Positions 57,168-64,000 of a DNA stretch of 64,000 nucleotides are shown here, piece after piece. A program made the translations under genes and the position numbers. How positions within the stretch are numbered: position 1 is the stretch's first letter; each line of letters starts with the position of its first letter. The stretch comes from Euphorbia lathyris (Eukaryota; Streptophyta; Magnoliopsida; Malpighiales; Euphorbiaceae). The stretch lies in the NCBI RefSeq assembly GCF_963576675.1, contig NC_088911.1, forward strand, positions 74,429,256-74,493,255, given 5' to 3'. A model generated the notes under the pieces. The model searched no databases. It was not told the DNA's origin and saw nothing but the letters and a program-made list of their open reading frames with translations.

Positions 57168-60100
57168 TTACTTTTCTTCGCCAAATGATTGGAGACGCTT
57201 CACTAGATCCTCTTTCAATGATTCCGGTATCTCTGGAATAAAGCTTGCTTTCGCCTCTGTCATCAATATCTCCCTGCATTACATTCTCACAACATCACAT
57301 CATTATTTCCATAAACACCACAAAACTCAGGCGCAAGGACGGATCCAGGATTTTCAATTAGTGGGGGCAAAGTATATATATATAAATAAAAAATTTATAA
57401 AATATCAACAATAACAATATAAAAAGCTTATACTATTAGCAAAAAAAGAAAAGATTATAAGTATCAGCAGTACATATTATACATATTAACCTCAAAAAAA
57501 AGAAGTACAGATTATACATATCAATTTGCAACTTGATAAAAGACAAATGACCTAAATTTTATATCTTGATAATTTAGTTAATGCCTATGAAGAACGGACA
57601 CGTGCGGACACGGACACGGACACGGGTGCGGACACGGCAAACGGCATTTTTAGAAAATATGAGACACGGACACGGTTGGGACACGGCAAATTTTATATAA
57701 TTAATTATATATATTAGATATAAAAATATATAAAAAACTTACTAAATCAGAAATAAATAAGTGATTAATCCATAAAAAAAAAACATCATAATCAAACCAA
57801 ATTACTGAATCCCCAAAAAAGAAATTGAAACAGAAATCAGAATCCCCAAAAAACCCCAAAAAAGAAATCGCAATCCCTAAAAAAGAAAGAAGCAAAAGAA
57901 ACATTTGGAGAAGAAATCGGAATCAAAGAAACAGGAAGAGAAGAAGTCGAATTCAAAAGAAACTGGAGGAGAAGGAATCGATTTCAAAAGAAAGAGGAGG
58001 AGAAGAAATCGAAATTGCAGATGATGCAGACCAAGCAAATCGCAATCGCAGGAGAGAAGACCTAAATCGCAATCGCAGTAAGTTAAAAAAAAAACCTAAA
58101 CTTTACCTATTTTTACAATTCGTCGTGTCCTAGCCGTGTCCCCCCGTGTCCCATCCGTGTCCGATGCTCCGGCCGTGTCACTGCCGTGTCCCGCCGTGTC
58201 CCCGAGTCCGGCGAGTCCGACTCGGCCACGGCGACCCCCTGGAAATGTCCGTGCTTCATAGGTTAATGCTTATACAAAGTTTGATTTTAAGGGTTAATAG
58301 ATGAGAGTACATATTGGCAATTTGGCATCAGAGCAACTTAGTATCCATATCCATTGGATAGAAGATTCTAAAGCAATACTAACATGGGGTCAAAAATATT
58401 TTAGAACTCAGTGGGGGCACGATCCGTCCCTGGCGTGTATGTATAATCTAAAAACTATGGAACACCAAACAAACATATTTCATGATTTCAGTATTTAATT
58501 TTGCCTAACTAAATGCTATTTGTAAAATGTACTACAAATGGAAATGTGTAAATAACAAGATTATTGGTGTCCTTACAAATATTTCAGTTACGAGGACGTA
58601 TTGCAAAATTTCCTTTTGAATGAGAATAAAAACATTCATTCAGTAAGTATACATCAATTATTACCTAGGAAGCACCACACTTCTAGGAAGTTAACGTACG
58701 AGTGTCGGACACTCCAAAATAAGTGCCCCCTCTTTTCTTTTCTTTTCTTTTCTTTTAAATATGGGGACACTTCTAGAACACTTCAGGGACACGGCTTCTG
58801 AGTTAATTAAGTAGAATGTAGGGGTTTTTTTAATAATTTTACAAAAAAGAGGGGTTGATACATAAAAAAAAAATAAAAAAGAACACTATAAAAAAATCAA
58901 AATCTAAAGAAAAGAATATAGCAGCCGCGCCATTTTTGGTAATTTAAATAGTTCTGAAGTGTTTTTTTTCATAAATTAATGACTTATTATGGATGTTATT
59001 TATGGTTTATAATGACTTGTGAATGTTATATATACAAATTTGGCGTGTCCCCGCCTTATCTGTATCTCATATTTTTTTTTAAATGCCGTTGGCCGCACCT
59101 GCACCTATACGAGTACCCATGTTGGGGCTTCCTAGATTGTTACTTATGCACTACCATTTCTTCAGTTAATTATATTTTATCAAAAATAATTTAGTTCCAA
59201 TCTGTTTGAAATTAAAACCTAACAAAGTAAATTACCTAAACAGTAATATGTGATAAAAAAAATGCCTAGGAACAATGTCATCAGCAGGACAACAGCTAAT
59301 AAACTTATCAGACACTGATAATTAAGTTTATTGTTTTCTTGTATTGTAGACATAGCACATAGGGAAGTTGAATTTCTCTATGTACCACAGAAACAACGAG
59401 CAAGAACTGGTCACGCAAACAGGATTAAGGGTGGCCCCTAAAGTTAACAGTACGGATCAATTTAGTCCAAATCAAAATTTAAGTATCAACTCAGCCCTCA
59501 AGTTGGCAAATTTGACAAAGTAGCACAAATTTTACAAATTTTAGGTATTAAAAACTGATGTATTTGGACCAATTTGGCAACTTGAGGACTGAGTTGACAC
59601 CTAAATTGATCTTGACTGCCAATTTTAGGGGATATTTTGACCCTTAATTCCACAAACAAAGAGCAAGTTGGCGGTTTAGCAATTTATTATGAAGATGATG
59701 AGTTCTAACGGAATGCAACAGAGTACAACAAAGTCTCCGTCACGCAAACAAACAGCAATGACTTTGAAGATCATAAGACCAAAAAAAATCCAAAACCAGA
59801 ACAAGAAACAATTAGCAGCAAAGGATAGAGCAACAATTGCAAAGAACCAAAAGAAAAAGAGCAACAATTCAAAGTAAACACAAAGTTCTCTGTTTTCCTA
59901 GGGAAAAATAGGAGTTGAATTGTTATATGGAAATTGATGCTAAAAGCGTGTCAGGAAACTCCCTAGTATTTACAGAAATGTCCCATGAACGTCCTCTATC
60001 AGCTTCCCCTCTGTCCCGTATCAACGCAGAAAAGCTTAAGGACCTAATTAGATATTTTCCTTTAATTAGTTATTCTGTTTTATTTGCTATTTGTCATTAT

Positions 60101-62954
60101 TATTGTCTTTTGTTTGTTAGTGCTGGTGGTTATTTAGTACCCAGAAACTGTTAGTGATGTTACAGCTGTGGCATGTACAGCTGTAAGATTGGGTACCTGC
60201 TGTGACCTCAGCAGTACTATTTGCCTATATTTAGCTCATGCATTTGTAAGGAAAGGGTATCAATCAAGTAATAGGAAATTTCCTCCCCTTTTCCTTCTCT
60301 CTTTCTGTGCCTATCTTCTATTCTCTCTCTCTTCCAAATTCTATTCTAAAAATTCTCTCCGTCAGCTTAATACCTGACACCCTCATTTACATTTCAGATA
60401 CGTGTAAGTTATGTGGAAACTCAGGGGAATTATGTTTCAATGCTTCACAGAATTTGACAAGCAATGATGAAAGAAAATGAAAATCCCAATGATGTAGATG
60501 ATAATTGAAGGCAATGATGATTGTATGGAACAACAGCAAAATTAAATGACCCATTATTTTGAACGCAGCCCTTATATTTCTTTCATCTCACTTCATTTAG
60601 GAAGTGAATTAAAAAACCAGCTTAACATTATAACCCAACATCTAATGTAGAAGCTATCTGAAATTACCTATGACACAGTAACAAACTGACAAGAACAACA
60701 ACATATTCAAAAAATTGATGGATTTATATTCAAAAGATGCCTATTTGTTACATGAGATATAAAGTTGTTGGTAAATCAGTAAAAAGAAAAAAGAAAAAAG
60801 AAAAAGAAAAAAAAAAAAAAAAACAAGAAAGAAAGAAATAAATAAAGCTGATAAAATAGAACTTGCTTCGAAAGCATAAATGATTTGTTGTCACAGGGGA
60901 ATCAATAATTTCATGTGGTATATTCGCATATTGTTTCGTCCCAGTGGTAATAATTCACACCAAATTATATTCCTCTCAAAACCAAAGTTCCTCACATGCA
61001 GGCTTTTTAAGACGTAAAAGTAAAATGCTGAAAACTATAAATCAACTTATATATAATATTTAGCGGATCCAGATTAATTAAATAAAACTTCTAAGACTTA
61101 CTTTAAGTCGATATTTCCAGCTAGTCTTGCACATGACCTCTTCCTCGAATGCATAAAACTGTACACATTATCAGACCAGCCGCAAGATCGCAAAACTGAC
61201 GAAGCTTCTTGTTCCAAACTGAGACATCAAATGAACAAATAAGTACAGAAATTAATATTCCAACATAAATAGAGAGAGACAGAGAGAAGAACAGATCAAA
61301 CAAATAAATAAAGATGGAAATGGCAAACCAAATAAGCAAAACGTCTGAATAATCTAACAACCAGAACACTTTCAATATCTATAATGGGGGTTACGAAACA
61401 TATAGAAGAATATATGCTGCTTTAAATGAATCTTGCCTAAGAATATTCAAAATCCATTTCTCATTTTAATCAAGCGCACTAACCAAACTATATGGATGGA
61501 ACTTAAAAAGTATGCAATATCATATTCTAGAAATATCAGAACTTCAGGCCTGCTCTTATGGAGTGTAAAAGGGGTCATTAAAGTGAGTAGGAAGGTTTTA
61601 AGCACTCCAATTTTGAAAGTTAAAAATTGGAAGGAAATTGGAGTGTTATTGATCCTTGTGAACCTTCCCCCCTCTAATAACCTTCCTCCTAAATGAGGGT
61701 TATTTTTAACTCTTCCCTTATTAACCCTCCATCCAAGCAGGTCCTTAGGAAAAATAAATCAAGCAATGAAATAATTTACTAATTTAGTTTCAAGATCATA
61801 ATGTCTATTACAATAATATAGATATGGAAGACTATTGAAGGAGTTGAGGTATTAGTTAACATACACTTCCTTCAACTCTTCCACTTTGGCTCTTGATTGA
61901 GCATCCTGAGCAAATAATATGAAAGATTCATCCTTTAATTTTCTCTTCAACTCTGCATGGTGTTTCACTTCATTTTGTAATTTATAGGGATTTAACTCTC
62001 TTTCTGTTACTTTCCCACCTATAGTACCACTAGCCTCATAAGCATTTGTCCTCACTGAATCAGAAGTACCATTTTGGGCACGGCCATTTTCATTTGCCAC
62101 AACACTTGTTCGGAAGGTGAGACTATCATCAACCTTATTATGTTTGTTACAACCATTTCCATTCATTACCGATGATACTTCTTTGTCAACTTTCTCCAAA
62201 CAAGCTGGCTCTTTCACATCCCCATTCACTTTCGAGTTTTGAAGCTTATGAGTGTCGGCCTTCCTATCAATAGTTGGAGGATTCTTTTTCAAACCAAAGT
62301 TACCAGGAATATTGAACTTCAGACGTTGCCCACAAGGCATTTTATCAACCTTTGACATGGATGGCATATCTTTCTGGAACACTGGTTCAACAGATAACTT
62401 TGCTGGCACTGCTTTAGGTTGAACAGCATTTTTTACAACTTTAGATGCGCCATTTCCATTGGAATGACATGACTGTACACCATTGGCATGAAAAGTGGAT
62501 GATGTATCTTTCCGGAACAATGGTTCAGCAGATAACTTTGCTGGCACTGCTTTCAGTTCAACAGCATTTTTTACAACTTTAGATGTGTCATTTCCATTGG
62601 AATGTCGTGACTGTACACCATTGGCATGAAAAGTGGCAGTTGCAGATACTGGCCTTTGATTAGTACGAGAAAAGAACAGAATATAAACCTTCTCAGACAA
62701 GACATCCTGCAGCGTTGAAAGTGTGACATATGAATCATTGCAGCAATACCACCGGCCCATTGCATCCTGCAAATGTAACAATAATACAATTACCAACATA
62801 GTTGCTTTTTGAAACTACTATTAAAGAAAAGTTGAGAGATAAAATGGAAAGTATAGAGAAGTCAGACCTTGATATATGCATAGTAATGCCCGGATTCTGG
62901 AGAGTACCCCGAGTGCACAATGGTACCAAAAAGATTATATTCTGGTCCTAGATC
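57168..62954 (-). CDS. Ubiquitin-specific protease (UBP23-type), C-terminal part; 5' exons beyond window
   Basis: Minus-strand exons seen: 62868-62954, 61865-62766, 61102-61218 and 57168-57273, all with GT-AG junctions and matching phases. The first two encode the end of the USP (peptidase C19) catalytic domain: NLFGTIVHSGYSPESGHYYA with the catalytic His, then GRWYCCNDSYVTLSTLQDVL and SEKVYILFFSRTNQRP. A long low-complexity tail follows, with a duplicated 46-residue block. Then come KVEELKEVLEQEASSVLRSC, GWSDNVYSFMHSRKRSC and FIPEIPESLKEDLVKRL, ending SFGEEK. These proteases remove ubiquitin from conjugates. The catalytic Cys box must lie off-window. If the last intron were retained, translation would stop at 61098. 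The last exon is assigned by phase and splice signals and is less certain. Confidence 0.85.
57585..58261. mobile_element. Non-autonomous TIR element with 8-bp duplication (CTATGAAG ends)
   Basis: It starts CTATGAAGAACGGACACG and ends GTCCGTGCTTCATAG. The perfect 8-bp direct repeat GTTAATGC lies at 57577-57584 and 58262-58269, the size used by hAT elements. Both ends hold multiple GGACACGG words. The internal plus frame (57825-58133) is a Lys/Arg/Glu low-complexity artefact. Confidence 0.85.
58665..59135. mobile_element. Related TIR element with 8-bp duplication (CTAGGAAG ends)
   Basis: It starts CTAGGAAGCACCACAC and ends TTGGGGCTTCCTAG. The direct repeat is ATTATTAC/ATTGTTAC (58657-58664, 59136-59143; one mismatch). 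Internal words (GTGTCGGACAC, GGGACACGG, GTGTCCCCGCC) resemble those of 57585-58261. A (TTTTC)n run is near 58735. Confidence 0.75.
59429..59643. mobile_element. MITE with ~85-bp inverted repeats, flanked by TTAA
   Basis: The left arm begins GGGTGGCCCCTAAAG and the right arm ends GATATTTTGACCC. The inner arms pair well (CAACTCAGCCCTCAAGTTG against CAACTTGAGGACTGAGTTG). TTAA abuts both ends, which could be a 4-bp target or, with a one-base shift, a 3-bp TAA of the PIF/Harbinger type. Confidence 0.7.
59949..60379 (+). mobile_element. LTR-like segment, 431 bp
   Basis: Starts TGTCAGGAAACTCCC and ends ATACCTGACA, giving matching short inverted ends TGTCAGG/CCTGACA. A TATA-like GCCTATATTTAGC is at ~60222, followed by a CT-rich leader. 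No matching 5-bp duplication and no adjacent PBS, so it may be an aged solo LTR. Confidence 0.5.
60380..61090. other. Remainder of the last intron
   Basis: No coding signal. An A-rich (AAAAG)n tract lies at ~60780-60845. Confidence 0.4.
61549..61746. mobile_element. Probable hAT-type MITE in a protease intron
   Basis: Begins AGGCCTGCTCTTATGGAG and ends CTCCATCCAAGCAGGTCCTT; the ends are inverted with mismatches, and the interior arms (AAAAGGGGTCATTAA; AAATGAGGGTTATTT) pair loosely. No clear target duplication. Confidence 0.45.
62350..62640 (-). repeat. 138-bp in-frame duplication within the protease coding exon
   Basis: Period 138 bp (62621 against 62483). The encoded blocks share FHANGVQS, HSNGN, SKVVKNAV, KAVPAKLS and EPLF/EPVF. 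The copies differ at several residues, so the duplication is not recent. Confidence 0.92.
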
Positions 62955-63302
62955 CTACTTGGAGAAAAAATGAACATAAATAGGCAGGAAAATCCTATGT
63001 ATCACAAATAGAAACACAAAATATACAGAGTCCATAAAGATTACTGCAAATGTAAACACATGCCCAAACATCCAAGCATCGGTAGATGTACATTGGGAGT
63101 AACCAGAGCAGTTTTTCCCAATGCCCACATAATTTTAATATGTTATTTTTGCTATTGGTCATACTAGAACGGAAAGCTTATATTACCCCTGCTGAAAAGT
63201 GTTGTTCTCGTTAATTTGTTCCACTAAGATAGAACCTTCAGTAAGCTCCTATCAAACACTAGTTACACATATCACAGGTATTATTCATATTTATATTTGA
63301 TT

Positions 63303-63524
63303 GTACTTCGTAAATTAATGAAGGGCAGCCCGGTGCACTACGCGTCCCTGCTAAGCGAGGGTCCGGGAAGGGGTCCCACCACAAGGGTGTATTGGAGGCA
63401 AGCCTTCCCCTGCCAAATTTTTTTGGCAAGAGGCCACTCCTAAGACTCAAACCCGTGACCTCTCGGTCACACGACAACAACATTTACCATTGCGAAGTCT
63501 CGCCCTCGTACTTTGTAAATTAAT
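63303..63524. other. Target-site duplication flanking the SINE
   Basis: GTACTTCGTAAATTAAT (63303-63319) and GTACTTTGTAAATTAAT (63508-63524): 17 bp, one mismatch. Confidence 0.92.
63320..63507 (-). mobile_element. Au-type SINE, 188 bp
   Basis: The minus strand starts GAGGGCGAGACTTCGC and has a box A-like AATGGTAAATGTTGTTGTCG. A box B-like GGTCACGGGTTTGAGTCT follows, then CGGACCCTCGCTTAGCGGG-like sequence, and it ends near GTGCACCGGGCTGCCC. This is the layout of the plant Au SINE, a tRNA-derived retroposon. The overlapping minus-strand ORF is not a gene. Confidence 0.9.
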
Positions 63525-64000
63525 AACTCAATCAAATTTAATTCATCATATCTTCCCAATAATAAAACCAAAAGGAAACCCATAGCGAAATACATATACA
63601 TAGCCACACACACACACACACTTATGATAATAATAAATAAATAAACAAACAAAATTCTTATTTGAACTTAATGATTATTAGTTTGTAAATGTAAATGTAA
63701 ACGCAAGTTGCTGAAGAAGCAATTTGCTACATATTTACTTACTACCTACATTGGTTTCTTTCTAGTTTCTAATGTAAAAAACACGCAAAAAATAATAAGA
63801 AAATGCAACAGAGGCTTAGAGTTATGGTATAAACTTATTATGGGGCTCATCTGGGAAATAATTAAGCATGTTATAGTCTTTATTGAGTTCTATAACCTAT
63901 TTATTTTAATAAATTCATTACTGTTGTTAGTCATAATATCAAGTATTTTCTATAATTTTACTTCGCTGAAACAGCAGTCCAGATATTTATAGGGGTTGAT
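63525..64000. other. AT-rich, probably intron of the protease gene
   Basis: No exon recognised. A (CA)n run lies at 63605-63621. The upstream exons of the minus-strand protease gene must lie right of the window or be too short for me to see here. Confidence 0.4.

Larger units (their letters stand above)
57274..61101 (-). other. Last intron of the protease gene, ~3.8 kb, filled with elements
   Basis: Donor AA/GTAAGT at 61101, acceptor AATGCAG at 57274. It contains TIR elements at 57585-58261, 58665-59135 and 59429-59643 and an LTR-like segment at 59949-60379. Around 57337-57375 and 58405-58435 are partly inverted pieces (GGACGGATCCAGG; AGTGGGGGCACGATCCGTCC), perhaps the ends of an older element that took the 57585 insertion. 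Confidence 0.6.

Noticed and set aside
57825..58133. 102-codon Lys/Arg/Glu-rich frame
   Set aside because: It lies within a short TIR element and reflects A/G-rich sequence; no start context or domain.
63259..63483. 74-codon minus-strand frame
   Set aside because: It lies mostly over the Au SINE, an RNA polymerase III-type retroposon without coding capacity.
63440..63507. A tRNA gene
   Set aside because: Box A- and B-like motifs belong to the tRNA-derived head of the SINE; the acceptor and anticodon arms do not form.

Overview
This is nuclear DNA from a flowering plant, most likely a eudicot. It is AT-rich, its genes are widely spaced and have introns, and most of the window is nested transposable elements of plant-specific families. 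Only two host genes with a convincing structure are present. One is a complete seven-exon TPT-type sugar-phosphate/phosphate translocator homologue (17501-21055, minus strand). The other is the 3' part of a ubiquitin-specific protease gene of the plant UBP23 type (57168 to beyond the right edge, minus strand).

Layout, left to right. 1-134: edge of a copia-type LTR. 138-632: minisatellite with a TA/TG microsatellite. 922-2247: Mutator-type element with a perfect 9-bp target duplication that carries a piece of an aldo-keto reductase gene (a Pack-MULE). 2694-4213: a second element with the same termini. 4425-5170: an unrelated small Mutator-like element, again with a perfect 9-bp duplication. 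5323-11072: a mariner-like element with a decayed DD39D transposase, interrupted by a 5'-truncated LINE (9633-11011). 11.1-17.2 kb: MITE-like, AT-rich and LTR debris. 17.5-21.1 kb: translocator gene, with related LTR remnants on both sides. 21.8-23.5 kb: LTR-element debris.

23493-31914: a near full-length L1-type LINE inserted in a gypsy-type gag remnant. Two solo LTRs later inserted into it (25793-27123 and 29563-30995), each with a 5-bp target duplication. 32321-32899: LTR of the gypsy-type remnant. 33187-53363: a second 5'-truncated LINE, split by a 17.25-kb element (34261-51512) of the Ogre/TAT type on the minus strand. That large element has about 3-kb LTRs, a PBS, a 5-bp target duplication, a shortened gag with one in-frame stop, no pol that I can see, and long tandem-repeat domains on both sides of gag. 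It is the most unusual object in the window.

53.4-57.1 kb: element debris and a solo LTR (54248-54655). 57.2-64 kb: the protease gene. Its last intron (about 3.8 kb) holds at least three TIR elements and an LTR-like segment, and a further intron holds an Au-type SINE.

Most boundaries rest on target-site duplications read directly from the sequence, and host reading frames rejoin when insertions are removed. Family names come from remembered protein and terminal motifs, not database searches.
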